NCBI RefSeq assembly: GCF_008329905.1 | Contig: NZ_CP032155.1 | Location: forward strand, 2,914,001 to 2,978,000 | Direction: 5' to 3' | DNA length: 64,000 nucleotides | From: Mycobacterium sp. ELW1 | GTDB taxonomy: Bacteria > Actinomycetota > Actinomycetes > Mycobacteriales > Mycobacteriaceae | In this document: piece after piece, positions 47,589 through 56,855 of the stretch | Numbering within the stretch: the stretch's first letter is position 1 | Layout of the letters: every line of letters begins with the position of its first letter | Position numbers and translations under genes: made by a program | The notes under the pieces: model-generated | Databases searched by the model: none | What the model saw: the letters and a program-made list of their open reading frames with translations, nothing else | Told to the model about the DNA's origin: nothing

Positions 47589-49277
47589 TCAGTGGCAACA
47601 GTCCTTGCTGAGAACCTCCAGCCGGCACAGGCACGACGCCAGGATCGGGACGTCGGCGCGGGCTTTGGCCAGTTCGAGCTGCCGCCCGATGATCACCGCT
47701 TCGGCGTCACGGCCGAGCCGCTGAAGACATTCGTGGTAGCCGTGCAGGCTCCACACGTTGCCCGGATGCTGGCACGGCCGGCTCAGCGTCGGGTCGAGGC
47801 CGAGGTCGGCGGCGTACACCGCGGCGGCGTCCTCGACGCGCCCCTGCTCGAGCAGGAGTGCACCGTAGGCGTGCCGGGTCGGCTGCATCCAGCCCCACGG
47901 TTCGTCGTAGGGAAGCTCGTCGTCGAGTGCGATCGCCCGCCGCAGATGCTCAAACGCCGCCTCGAAATCGCCCTCCCGGTAGGCGATCTCACCGTCGAGC
48001 ATGGCCGCCGCGACAGCCAAGATGTCGCGGCTGGTGTTGTTGAACAGATACCGCGAGTCCGGGACGCGCGCATAGGCGGCGGCGAACGCCTCGCGCTCGG
48101 CGGCGGCCTGGGCCAGCTGCCCCTTGGCGGCATGCGCGACCCCGCGCCCGTAGTGAATGGTTGCCGTTGTCGTGCAATACAACTCGGTATCGGCCGGGAG
48201 GGGCTCGGCGATCAGGTCGTCCCAGCGGCCGAACCGGATCAGCACATGCACCCGCAGCGGTACGAACGCTTCCAGCCAGTCGGCCATCGGCGGCGACTCG
48301 ATGGTGAGCAGTTCGGGGGTCAGCTGCCCGGACAGCTCGTCGGCGGCCGCCAGCGCGATCTGCGACTGGCCGGCGAACATCGCCGAATAGACGATGAAGT
48401 GCAGATCGTGGGCCCGGTAGAGCGAATAGAAGTTCAGCGGCCCGGCGTGCGCGACGAAGCGCCGATCCGCCGCCACCGCGGATTGGTTGGCCAGCACCGA
48501 ATCTCGGTAGTTGCCGCACAGCACGTCGATGTGCGACGGCATGTGCTGCAGATGGCCGGCGTCGGGCACCAGGCCGCGCAGCAGGTCGGCGGCAGGCAGC
48601 GCGTCCTCGGGATGGGCCGACATCTCCATCGCGTGGATGTACAGGTGCAACACACCGGGATGGGCGCGCCCGGCGTCGGTGCGCAGCGCCGCGTCCAGCA
48701 GGGCCTTGGCCTCCACCACCCGTGAGCCGGGGGCCGGCTCTCCGGTTGCGGTGTCCCACAACGCCCATGCCGTGATGTTCACCAGCGCATCGGCGGCCAG
48801 CGCCAGGACGTCGACGTCATCGGGGTACGCCCGCGCGAGTTCGGCCATGGCTTCGGCGTAGGCGACGTGGCCGGCCGCCAGAGCGTCGGCGTCGTCGGGA
48901 TCGTCGGTGGGGAACCGGGTTGCCAGCGCCGCGATCAGGGCGTGCTCGACGACGCTGCCGCGGCTCGTGGCGGCCAGCTTCAGTTCCATCCGGGCCCGGG
49001 CCAGTGAGGCGGTCAGGTCGACGGGATCGAAGGCGTCCCAACCCTTGTTGTAGTTCGGGCCGATCGCGTACGCGATGCCCCACCGGGCGATCGCGAGATC
49101 GGCGTCGAGCGCCAGCGCCCGTTCGAAGCAGGTGATCGCCTCTTCGTGGTTGAAGGCGTAGGCCCACACCAGTCCGCGGTCGAACCACACCTGCGCCTGC
49201 GGCGACGGGGTGTCGACGGGCCGGTGGTAGGCGCCGAGGTCGTAATACGGCTCGGTGTCGCCGAGTGGAACCGTCAT
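47589..49277 (-). CDS. Large TPR-repeat protein
   Basis: 562 residues from the ATG at 49277. TPR-like helical pairs recur: WFDRGLVWAYAFNHEEAITC followed by FERALALDADLAIARWG, then DFEAAFEHLRRAIALDDELP and RVEDAAAVYAADLGLDPTLS. No enzymatic motif, signal peptide or membrane segment is seen; several His and Cys residues (HLYIHAMEMSAHP, HLQHMPSHID and a terminal CCH) are notable and could bind metal. Probably a protein-interaction scaffold. Function unknown. Confidence 0.8.
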   Translation of the reverse strand: MTVPLGDTEPYYDLGAYHRPVDTPSPQAQVWFDRGLVWAYAFNHEEAITCFERALALDADLAIARWGIAYAIGPNYNKGWDAFDPVDLTASLARARMELKLAATSRGSVVEHALIAALATRFPTDDPDDADALAAGHVAYAEAMAELARAYPDDVDVLALAADALVNITAWALWDTATGEPAPGSRVVEAKALLDAALRTDAGRAHPGVLHLYIHAMEMSAHPEDALPAADLLRGLVPDAGHLQHMPSHIDVLCGNYRDSVLANQSAVAADRRFVAHAGPLNFYSLYRAHDLHFIVYSAMFAGQSQIALAAADELSGQLTPELLTIESPPMADWLEAFVPLRVHVLIRFGRWDDLIAEPLPADTELYCTTTATIHYGRGVAHAAKGQLAQAAAEREAFAAAYARVPDSRYLFNNTSRDILAVAAAMLDGEIAYREGDFEAAFEHLRRAIALDDELPYDEPWGWMQPTRHAYGALLLEQGRVEDAAAVYAADLGLDPTLSRPCQHPGNVWSLHGYHECLQRLGRDAEAVIIGRQLELAKARADVPILASCLCRLEVLSKDCCH

Positions 49278-49347
49278 GCTGCACACCCTAGGTCAGCGCG
49301 GCGAGGGCGGATACCGTTGCAACCGACCAGAACGAAAGGGTGCACAC

Positions 49348-49731
49348 GTGATTCGCTGCGTGCGTTTGTTCACCGGAGCCGACCAGCAGTCCCACGTCGA
49401 GATCGGCCGTCTCGACCTGACGCCGGGGCGCAACGACGACCTGGTGTCGGCGGCGATGTCGTCGACGCGGGTGACGGCGGAGGAGACCGCCAGCGGCGGC
49501 ACGCTGGCCTGGCACACCGCGCCGGTGCGCCAGCTCGTCGTGACGCTGGCCGGCACGCTGGTGTTCACCACTCGCGACGGCGAGGAGTTCACGCTCGCTC
49601 CCGGCGACGTGCTGCTGGCCGAGGACACCGCCGGCTCCGGCCATCAGTGGAGGTTGGTCGACGCCAACCCGTGGCGCCGGCTCTACATCGTGCTCGCCGA
49701 CGGCGCCGAGGTCCCGTTCGTCGCCGACTGA
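49348..49731 (+). CDS. Small cupin-domain protein
   Basis: 127 residues from the GTG at 49348 with GAAAGG upstream. One cupin barrel: LVVTLAGTLVFTTRDGEEFT, LAPGDVLLAEDTAGSGHQW. Metal-binding His residues are sparse (one in GSGHQW), so enzymatic activity is uncertain. It is divergent from the TPR gene and convergent with the permease gene (6-base gap). Confidence 0.8.
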   Translation: MIRCVRLFTGADQQSHVEIGRLDLTPGRNDDLVSAAMSSTRVTAEETASGGTLAWHTAPVRQLVVTLAGTLVFTTRDGEEFTLAPGDVLLAEDTAGSGHQWRLVDANPWRRLYIVLADGAEVPFVAD

Positions 49732-49737
49732 CCCGGC

Positions 49738-51321
49738 CTAGTGCCCGGCGACGATGTCGGATTCGTCGACGGTCACCGGCTCCTTCGCCGCGGGCAGCAG
49801 CGAGTACAGCAGACAGACCACCGCGAAGAACAGATAACCCAGCGCCACTTGGGGATTGGCGGCCCACGCGATCTCGGGTGCGTGGATCAGGCCGACGAAC
49901 GACAGCGCCGCGGCCACCACCGACGCCAGTGCGGCGTAGCGGAACTTCTTCTCCAGGATGAACGTCACCATCGTGCCCAGCAGCAGGCCGACCAGGATGG
50001 CGCCCTCACCGAGGGTCTGCAGCCCGTCGTAGACCACGCCGGCGCCGCCGAGGGCGTCCATGCCGACCTTGGCCGCCGATGTTCCGGCCGCGTTCAGGGC
50101 GTTGTCGATCAGCCCGCTGGCCCACTGCGCCAGGTTGGGCAGCAGCGCAGCGACGACTGCCACCGCGTGCAACCGGGGCACGGCCTGGAAGGCCTGCGCG
50201 CCGATCAGCAGACCGATGTAGAGCAGGATCGGGACGATCGCCGGCACCGGCAGCAGCGCGGCCAGTACCCCGAACAATCCGAGGAAGCACAGCAGACCGA
50301 TCACCACGCCGCTGGCCAGGGAGTAGCCCGCGCGGCCGCCGGCGTCCTTCCAGCCGGGGTGGCCGATGTAGACCGCAGGCGGGAACGGGGAGCCGAACGC
50401 CGAGCCGACCACCGCGCCGGCGCCGTCGGCCAGCAGCACGCTGCGCAGGTTGTAGTTGTCACCCGCGGCCGCGGCGCTCTCCACGTTGCTCATCGCCTCG
50501 GTGAAGTTGTAGACGCCCAACGGGATTGCGGTGCCCAGCAGCGGAGCCAGATGCGCCAGGCCCGAGCCCAATAGATCGAGCCGCAGGTCGGGGATGCCGA
50601 TCGCGATGTCGGAGACGGCCTGGCTGACATCGGGCGCCGACATGAACCCGCCGATCCAGCCGATCGCGGTGCCGACCAGCAATGCCACCAGACCGACGGG
50701 GATGTTGCCCGGGAGCTTCACGTCGGTGAAGAAGCCGATGAGGATGATCGCCAGCACCGGCAGGCCGATCCAGGCGGCCTCCCACATCTGCGCGGCCGGG
50801 CGCATCGAGATGAACGTGATCGAGATGCCGGCCAGGGTGCCCAGCATCGCCGCGCGCGGGGTGAGCTTGCGGATGTAGGGGCCGACGAACCCGCCGATGA
50901 TGACGATGACGCCGATCATGAACGCCCAGGCCAGGCCTGACTTCCAGGCCTCGATCGGATCCTTGGTGGCCAGGTAGACCGGCAGCATCACGACGAAGAC
51001 CACAATGAACATGTGCGGGACGCTCGGCCCGTACGGCAGGGCGGTGACGTCGGTGCGATTCTCGCGCCGGGCCAGCCGCCGGGCCAGGAACGTGTAGTAG
51101 AGGTTGCCCAGCACGAGGGCCACGCCGAGCGCGGGCAGCACGGTGCCCAGCACATCGTCGGCAGGCAGCTTGACGACGCCGATCATCAGCGTGGTCAGGG
51201 TGAGGACGTTGACCAGGATGTTGAATCCGAGCCCGAAGAAGGCGTTGAGATCGCCGCGGGTCCACCACGGGATCTTCAGCTCGCTCGACGGTGTCGCGGG
51301 CTCGGTGACGTCGGTGCTCAT
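49738..51321 (-). CDS. Membrane permease of the NCS2 (xanthine/uracil) type
   Basis: 527 residues from the ATG at 51321 (AAAGG about 8 bases upstream); an open frame upstream to 51459 is ignored. Twelve or more hydrophobic segments. NCS2-like landmarks include TALPYGPSVPHMFIV, GVYNFTEAMSNVESAAAAGD and FGSPFPPAVYIGHPGWK. The substrate may be a purine, pyrimidine or other small organic anion; I cannot specify. It stands alone between a cupin gene and a divergent thioesterase operon. Confidence 0.78.
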   Translation of the reverse strand: MSTDVTEPATPSSELKIPWWTRGDLNAFFGLGFNILVNVLTLTTLMIGVVKLPADDVLGTVLPALGVALVLGNLYYTFLARRLARRENRTDVTALPYGPSVPHMFIVVFVVMLPVYLATKDPIEAWKSGLAWAFMIGVIVIIGGFVGPYIRKLTPRAAMLGTLAGISITFISMRPAAQMWEAAWIGLPVLAIILIGFFTDVKLPGNIPVGLVALLVGTAIGWIGGFMSAPDVSQAVSDIAIGIPDLRLDLLGSGLAHLAPLLGTAIPLGVYNFTEAMSNVESAAAAGDNYNLRSVLLADGAGAVVGSAFGSPFPPAVYIGHPGWKDAGGRAGYSLASGVVIGLLCFLGLFGVLAALLPVPAIVPILLYIGLLIGAQAFQAVPRLHAVAVVAALLPNLAQWASGLIDNALNAAGTSAAKVGMDALGGAGVVYDGLQTLGEGAILVGLLLGTMVTFILEKKFRYAALASVVAAALSFVGLIHAPEIAWAANPQVALGYLFFAVVCLLYSLLPAAKEPVTVDESDIVAGH

Positions 51322-51473
51322 CGGCATGCCTTTCTGGCGCGTCGGGACGTCGAGCGCTACCTGGTGATTCTCGACGCCAGCGTTCCAACCAGGGGTCAGT
51401 TGTGTGTCGTTTGTGTTAGTGCGCGGCGAGACCCTCGTTCGACAGCGCGGCGGCGCCATGTTCTAGTGCTGAG

Positions 51474-52097
51474 GTGCTGGAGTTCACCGTCGAGGACCTG
51501 TCCGCCGAGGACATCGAACGGCTGCGGGCGATCTACGAACCGCTGGCCGTCTCGGTGCGTGAGCTGGTCGATGCGACGATCCGGACCGAGGTGGACGCCG
51601 AGACCGTCGCCGCGGTGAAGGCCGACATCGACGCGGCGACGGCCCGGCTGCGGAGCAAGCAGATCGACGGCGCATTCGGGGTGAAACGGACCCCGTCGGG
51701 ACGGAGCATCAGTTGGGGCAATGCCGTCATCGGTCTGCGCAATCCGACCGCCCCGCCGCTGGTGATCCACCGCGGTGAGGATGACCGGCGCTGGGCCGAC
51801 TTTCATCTCGGTGCGGCCTACGAAGGCCCGCCCGGACATGTGCACGGGGGAGTGTCGGCGCTGATTCTGGATCATGTGCTCGGCGAGGCGGCCAGTCCCG
51901 ACGCCAAACCCCGCTTCACCGGCAGCATCACCGTGCGGTACCTGCGGGCCTGCCCGCTCGGGCCGCTGCATGCGGAAGCACAGATCACCCGCGTCGACGG
52001 TGTGAAAACCTTTGTCTCCGGCCATATTTCCGACGCCGAGGGCATCACAGTGGAGGCCGAGGGCGTCTTCATCACTCCGCGCTGGCTGCGCGACTGA
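51474..52097 (+). CDS. PaaI-family hotdog thioesterase
   Basis: 207 residues from the GTG at 51474. The N-terminal ~70 residues are helical. The hotdog domain follows with GPPGHVHGGVSALILDHVLG (about 122-141) and the GSITVRYLRACPLG strand. It probably cleaves a CoA thioester. First gene of a three-gene plus-strand unit with the EthD-like and PPOX genes. Confidence 0.85.
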   Translation: MLEFTVEDLSAEDIERLRAIYEPLAVSVRELVDATIRTEVDAETVAAVKADIDAATARLRSKQIDGAFGVKRTPSGRSISWGNAVIGLRNPTAPPLVIHRGEDDRRWADFHLGAAYEGPPGHVHGGVSALILDHVLGEAASPDAKPRFTGSITVRYLRACPLGPLHAEAQITRVDGVKTFVSGHISDAEGITVEAEGVFITPRWLRD

Positions 52098-52115
52098 CTG
52101 AGGTAGGTTCGCGCC

Positions 52116-52826
52116 ATGGAGAAGGTGATTGTCACGCTGCGCACCGGTGCGGCCGACGACGAGTGGGCTGAACAACTGCGAGGGCCGGTCGCACAGGAAC
52201 TGCTCGCGCTCGGGCTGCCGGGGCTGACGATCAACGTCCGAGACCGCGACGTTCGCGAGTCGATGATGACGCTGACGACGCTGGATCCACCGGTCCAGGG
52301 GCTGGTCAGTGTGTGGACGCAGCAGTACTACGGCGACCAGATGCTGATGGCGCTGGAACTGCTCGGTCACTACGCCGAGGAGATCGCCGCGTACCTGGTG
52401 ACCGAGTCCGCGCCCCTGCCGCCGCCGTCGACCCCGCCGGGGGAGCGCTCGCCTGGGCTGGCCAACATGGCGCTGCTGCGCCGGCCGTCCGACATGGACG
52501 AGCGCACCTGGCTGTCTCGCTGGCACGGCAACCACACGCCGGTGGCGATCGCGACCCAGTCGACGTTCACCTACGTGCAGAACTATGTGGTGCGCGCGAT
52601 CACCGAGGACGCCCCAGTGATCAACGCGATCGTCGAAGAGCATTTCCCCATCGAGGCGGTCGGGAGCCTGCACGCATTCTTCGGCGCCGCCGACGATGCC
52701 GACTTGCAGAGCCGCATGGAGCAGATGGTCGCCAGCACAGCGGCATTCGGTGCGAACGTGAACATCGACGCGGTGCCGACCAGCCGGTACAACTTTCGTA
52801 GTCCGTTCGTGGCTGAGCAGCCATGA
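52116..52826 (+). CDS. EthD-domain protein
   Basis: 236 residues. The second half carries an EthD-like ferredoxin-fold motif (MDERTWLSRWHGNHTPVAI, then TYVQNYVVRAI), and the first half may be a second, diverged copy. EthD-type domains act in degradation of ethers and polyketide- or steroid-like compounds, but the function here is unknown. It starts 18 bases after the thioesterase and overlaps the PPOX gene by 4 bases (ATGA). Confidence 0.75.
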   Translation: MEKVIVTLRTGAADDEWAEQLRGPVAQELLALGLPGLTINVRDRDVRESMMTLTTLDPPVQGLVSVWTQQYYGDQMLMALELLGHYAEEIAAYLVTESAPLPPPSTPPGERSPGLANMALLRRPSDMDERTWLSRWHGNHTPVAIATQSTFTYVQNYVVRAITEDAPVINAIVEEHFPIEAVGSLHAFFGAADDADLQSRMEQMVASTAAFGANVNIDAVPTSRYNFRSPFVAEQP

Positions 52827-53266
52827 CCACGCTGGACGAGGCAGTCACGCTGGCCCAGGCGGACCGGGGCCTGGCGGTGGTCGCGACACTGCGCGCCGAT
52901 GACACCATTCAGGCGTCATTGGTGAACGCGGGGATCGTCGCGCACCCGGCCACCGGCGAACCGGTACTGGGCTTCGTCACCTATGGCCGGGTCAAGCTGG
53001 CGAACCTGCGGGCCCGGCCCGCAGTGACGTTGACGTTCCGCGACGGCTGGCAGTGGGCGTCGGTGGAGGGCCGGGCCGAACTCGCCGGTCCCGACGACCA
53101 GCCTGGGTGGCTGGCGTCGGCAGACCAGTTGCGGCTGTTGTTGCGTGAGGTGTTCACCGCTTGCGGTGGCACGCACGACAACTGGGCCGAATACGACCGG
53201 ACGATGGTCGAGCAGGGCCGCGTCGTGGTGTTGGTGGCGCCGACCCGGGTGTATTCCAACGGCTGA
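52823..53266 (+). CDS. PPOX-class (F420/FMN) split-barrel oxidoreductase
   Basis: 147 residues of the pyridoxamine-phosphate-oxidase-like fold common among mycobacterial F420-dependent reductases: LAVVATLRADDTIQASLVNAG, VLGFVTYGRVKLANLRARP and VTLTFRDGWQWASVEGRAEL. The cofactor is inferred. Last gene of the thioesterase-EthD-PPOX unit; its stop lies 45 bases from the left end of the insertion sequence. Confidence 0.85.
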   Translation: MTTLDEAVTLAQADRGLAVVATLRADDTIQASLVNAGIVAHPATGEPVLGFVTYGRVKLANLRARPAVTLTFRDGWQWASVEGRAELAGPDDQPGWLASADQLRLLLREVFTACGGTHDNWAEYDRTMVEQGRVVVLVAPTRVYSNG

Positions 53267-53311
53267 CCTGGGTTTATCCCCAGATCCGCTTTCATCCCCA
53301 GACTGTTTCCT

Positions 53312-54620
53312 GTTGCCTCATGTCAAGATGCGCGCGTAGGAGTTTTGGCTGCCTTGTGTATGAGTGCGCGTTTGTTGACGCTGTCTCCCGGTTTGCTGGT
53401 GGTCAAGATGAGGAGTTGGTTGGTCAATGCGTGAATCCGGCGCTGGACGGCGGCGGGGTTGATGTTGCTTTGGGCTAGTGTCAGCGCGAGGATCCGGTCT
53501 TCGTCGACCATCGACGGGTGGGTGATCAAGCGCCGAAACGGAGTGGCTGCCTCGTCGTGCTTCTTGGTGACCTTCGCACCGTGACGGACCTTCGATACCA
53601 GTTTCTGCTGCGGGTGATAGTAGTTGGTGAGTTGGGACTGCAGCTGCCATATCTCGTTGAGCAACAACATCTCTGACGCTGTTGTGTAGCGGTGATAGCC
53701 CACCACCGTGCGGACCACCGCCCAGTTCTTCTGTTCGACGTGACAGCCGTCGTTCTTATTGCCCGGCCGCGCCCGGGTGAAGGTGATCTCGTTGTCCACG
53801 CACCACTGCAGTAGGTGGGTGTTGATGAACTCGGCTCCGTTGTCGGAGTCCACCCCCAGGATCGGGAATGGCATCCGTTCAACGATGACTTTGAGTGCGC
53901 GGAAGACACATGTCGCCGCCTTGCTGGGAATGGAGCGGTTCTCGGTCCACCCGGTGCAGATATCGGTCACGGTCAACGTGAAGGCGAACTGACCCCAGGC
54001 GCAGCCTCCGTCGTGGGAGACCAAATCGATCTCGACGAAACCGGGCCGGTCGTCCTGCCAGTCGGCCCAGGTTCTGACCGGGATCTGACTCTTGAGCAGC
54101 GACCCTGGCTTCGTGGTGGCACGCCCCCTGAGCTGGTGTTTGCGCCGTTCGGGAGCCAACCGTCGATCGATGGTGGCCGCCGACATCGACACCACCAACG
54201 CTGCAGTCTGGTCATCGATGACCAACTCCTGAAAATGGCGCAACACCGCCACCAATTCGCCCAACATCGGCGCCAATCGCTTGCCGGCCGGCATCCCCAG
54301 CACCGTCCAGCACACCGTCAGCGCGGCAATGACCTCTGGCCCGTACTTCACTGGTCGCGGCCTCTGCGAGGCCGCGACTTTCGGCGTCAACGCCGCCATA
54401 AGCGCCTTACGTGCGTGATTGCGATGCCAGCCGGTCGTGGCACACAACTCATCGAGAATCACGCCCTTGGCCCGCTTGTCGGCTCGCACATAGCGAACCG
54501 CAATCGCCTCGGTTACCGCCCTGCGTTCGGCCAACGTCAACCCCATCACCCGGGCCTACCGACGACATTGCTGACCGTTCACCTAGGCACGCCGCACGCG
54601 CGCATTTTCAGTGAGGCAAC
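53312..54620. mobile_element. Insertion sequence, ~1.3 kb, with imperfect terminal inverted repeats
   Basis: The left end (53312-53337) begins GTTGCCTCATGTC and the right end (54596-54620, reverse complement) begins GTTGCCTCACTGA; both end in ATGCGCGCGT, so the ~25-bp inverted repeats match except for a short internal stretch. One transposase gene fills the interior. No clear target duplication was found. A third, similar end-like sequence lies just outside at 54644-54666, so the right boundary could be there. Confidence 0.8.
53323..54549 (-). CDS. DDE (rve-type) transposase
   Basis: 408 residues. N-terminal helix-turn-helix region (LCATTGWHRNHARKALMAAL) and an integrase-type catalytic core with Asp in GFVEIDLVSHDGG, Asp in ILGVDSDNGAEFIN and Glu in NDGCHVEQKNW, the DDE triad. 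Its stop codon falls within the left inverted repeat. It moves the surrounding element by cut and join. The frame is intact, so the element may be active. I do not assign an IS family. Confidence 0.9.
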   Translation of the reverse strand: MMGLTLAERRAVTEAIAVRYVRADKRAKGVILDELCATTGWHRNHARKALMAALTPKVAASQRPRPVKYGPEVIAALTVCWTVLGMPAGKRLAPMLGELVAVLRHFQELVIDDQTAALVVSMSAATIDRRLAPERRKHQLRGRATTKPGSLLKSQIPVRTWADWQDDRPGFVEIDLVSHDGGCAWGQFAFTLTVTDICTGWTENRSIPSKAATCVFRALKVIVERMPFPILGVDSDNGAEFINTHLLQWCVDNEITFTRARPGNKNDGCHVEQKNWAVVRTVVGYHRYTTASEMLLLNEIWQLQSQLTNYYHPQQKLVSKVRHGAKVTKKHDEAATPFRRLITHPSMVDEDRILALTLAQSNINPAAVQRRIHALTNQLLILTTSKPGDSVNKRALIHKAAKTPTRAS

Positions 54621-54643
54621 GAACAACGAATTCGCCGCCCTTC

Positions 54644-54666
54644 GCGCGCATTTCAGATGAGTCAAC
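54644..54666. repeat. Extra copy of the IS terminal repeat
   Basis: GCGCGCATTTCAGATGAG and the following TCAAC match the IS right end (CGCGCATTTTCAGTGAG and GCAAC) with few differences, and match the left end's CTCAT better than the right end does. It lies 23 bases outside the assigned right end. Confidence 0.6.
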
Positions 54667-54718
54667 GCGTGTTTTACGGGATCCATTTCTGTCGGAGGTT
54701 CGCACTAGTGTTCGAAGT

Positions 54719-56038
54719 GTGAGCGTGGTCGACGCTGTGCGTGAGGCACGGGATCGGTATCTCGAGTCCGTGGCTGCGGTCGATTTCGATGAGCTTTCCC
54801 CTACTGATCGTTTTGTCGTGCTCGAAGAGTGGGAGACCGCACGGCGCCAGCAGGTCGCGGTCTCTCACGCATTGATCTCTCGGCTGGAACACGTCGAGGG
54901 TTGCCCACCGGTAGCGATCACCCTGGCCGATGTGTTGCGGATCAGCCCGCGGGAGGCCAAACGCCGGATCCGCGATGCCGAGCAGGTGTCGCCGCGTCGG
55001 GCGTTGACCGGGGAACCGTTGCCCCCGTTGCTACCCGAGACCGCCACAGCCTGGGATGCCGGACTACTGGACGCCGAGCACCTGCGGGTGATCCAGAAGT
55101 TCTTCCGTGATCTGCCCGACCACGTCCCGGCGGCGGAGGTGGAGAAGGCCGAACGCACACTGGCCGGCCACGCCCAAACGTTGCGGCCCGATCAGTTGGA
55201 GAAGATCGCCCACCGGCTCGCACTGCACCTCAACCCCGATGGCACGTTCTCCGATGAGGACCGGGCCCGCAAACGCGGATTCGTCTGGTGCGGTGGGCAA
55301 CAGGTCGACGGGATGAGTGTGGGCCGGCTGATCGCCACGCCGGAGTTGCGCTCCCTGCTCGATGCCTGGTTCACCAAGTTCGCCGCACCCGGGGTGTGCA
55401 ACCCCGCCGACCAGACACCTGCCCTCAGCCCATCCGAGGAGGTGGCCGACCGTGACCTGCGCAGCCACGGCCAACGTCAGCACGATGCGTTGACCGCGTT
55501 GGTGCGTGGTCAACTCGGTGACCCGAAGTTGGGGCAGCACAACGGGTTACCGGTGACGGTGATCGTCTCGGCCACCCTGCAGGACCTTCAGGCCACGACC
55601 GGGCACGCGGTCACCGCCACCGGCACCCTGCTGCCGATCCCGGACGTCATCCGGATGGCGAGCCACGCTTACCACTACCTGGCTCTGTTCGACGGGGTGC
55701 GCGGGCAGGCCCTGTGGCTGGGCCGCACCAAACGGGTGGCTTCGGCTGATCAGCGGATCATGTTGCACACCAAGGACCGCGGCTGCACCCGCCCCGGCTG
55801 TGATGCACCGGGCTACCTCACCGAAGTCCATCACGTCGACGAGTGGGCCCAGGGCGGGTTGACCAACATCGACACACTCACCCTGGCCTGCCCGGCCGAT
55901 CACCGACTCCTCGACCACGGCTGGAAAACCCGAAAACTCGCCAACGGCGACACCGAATGGATCCCCCCACCACACCTACCCATGCTGCGCGGCGGCGTCA
56001 ACGACTACCACCACCCCGAACGACTACTGGGGAGCTAG
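54719..56038 (+). CDS. 13E12-repeat-family HNH endonuclease-like protein (DUF222)
   Basis: About 439 residues from the in-frame GTG at 54719; the frame is open further upstream but enters the IS end. DUF222 region at about residues 15-320 and a C-terminal HNH domain: CTRPGCDAPGYLTEVHHVDE and LACPADH. Relatives are the multi-copy REP13E12 proteins of mycobacteria, which in M. tuberculosis also serve as integration sites of prophage phiRv1. Nuclease activity is inferred from HNH residues. The start is uncertain because the GGAGG at 54694-54698 is too far from this GTG. Confidence 0.82.
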   Translation: MSVVDAVREARDRYLESVAAVDFDELSPTDRFVVLEEWETARRQQVAVSHALISRLEHVEGCPPVAITLADVLRISPREAKRRIRDAEQVSPRRALTGEPLPPLLPETATAWDAGLLDAEHLRVIQKFFRDLPDHVPAAEVEKAERTLAGHAQTLRPDQLEKIAHRLALHLNPDGTFSDEDRARKRGFVWCGGQQVDGMSVGRLIATPELRSLLDAWFTKFAAPGVCNPADQTPALSPSEEVADRDLRSHGQRQHDALTALVRGQLGDPKLGQHNGLPVTVIVSATLQDLQATTGHAVTATGTLLPIPDVIRMASHAYHYLALFDGVRGQALWLGRTKRVASADQRIMLHTKDRGCTRPGCDAPGYLTEVHHVDEWAQGGLTNIDTLTLACPADHRLLDHGWKTRKLANGDTEWIPPPHLPMLRGGVNDYHHPERLLGS

Positions 56039-56098
56039 GTCTCACCTGCCGGGCTGTGGCTGCACGCCGCAGCGCGCCCCACCGTTAGGGTGTGCCGC

Positions 56099-56854
56099 GT
56101 GACGCTGCTCATCGACGACGAGAACCGGGTCCGCACGATCACCCTCAATCGCCCGGACGCTCTCAACGCCTTCAATGAGGCCCTCTACGACGCCACCGCC
56201 GAGGCACTGCTCGCCGCCGCCGACGATCCCGAGGTCGCCGTCGTCATGATCACCGGAGCGGGCCGCGCATTCAGTGCCGGCCAGGATCTGGGCGACATGC
56301 AGGAGCGCATCACCAATCCCGACTTCGTCCAGGGCGCGCACGGATTCCCGGGCCTGATCACCGCGCTGAGCCAATTCCCCAAGCCGCTGATCTGTGCGGT
56401 CAACGGGGTCGGCCTGGGTATCGGCACCACGATCCTGGGCTACGCCGACCTGGCGTTCATGTCGTCGACAGCGCGGCTGAAATGTCCCTTCACCAGCTTG
56501 GGGGTAGCTCCGGAGGCGGCGTCGTCATACCTGTTGCCGCAGTTGATCGGTCGGCAGAACGCGGCGTGGCTGCTGATGTCCTCGGAGTGGGTGGATGCCG
56601 CCGAAGCGTTGCGCATGGGTCTGGTCTGGCGGGTCAGTGAGCCCGACGACCTCATCGCGGATGCCCGAAAGCACGCCGAAGTGCTTGCCTCCCGGCCTAT
56701 TTCGAGCCTGATGGCCGTCAAGCAGACCATGGTCGCGCCGTTCCGGCAGGGCATCGCCGATGCCACCGCGCGGGAGAACGCCCTCTTCGAGAAGTTGATG
56801 GGCGCCGCCGCCAACGCCGAGGCGCTGGCGGATTTCCACCGCGGAAAGTCGTAG
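56099..56854 (+). CDS. Enoyl-CoA hydratase/isomerase family protein
   Basis: 251 residues from the GTG at 56099. Crotonase fold: RTITLNRPDALNAFNEALYD, oxyanion motif GAGRAFSAGQDLGDM, NGVGLGIGTTI. In the catalytic stretch (CPFTSLGVAPEAASSYLLPQ) one of the two usual acid positions is kept. It may act as hydratase or isomerase in beta-oxidation or as a side-pathway crotonase. It is an echA-type gene, but the paralogue number cannot be assigned. Confidence 0.88.
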   Translation: MTLLIDDENRVRTITLNRPDALNAFNEALYDATAEALLAAADDPEVAVVMITGAGRAFSAGQDLGDMQERITNPDFVQGAHGFPGLITALSQFPKPLICAVNGVGLGIGTTILGYADLAFMSSTARLKCPFTSLGVAPEAASSYLLPQLIGRQNAAWLLMSSEWVDAAEALRMGLVWRVSEPDDLIADARKHAEVLASRPISSLMAVKQTMVAPFRQGIADATARENALFEKLMGAAANAEALADFHRGKS

Positions 56855-56855
56855 T

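Noticed and set aside
54611..54718. N-terminal extension of the HNH protein from 54611
   Set aside because: It begins inside the IS right-end repeat and includes the third repeat copy, so it is not ancestral coding sequence.
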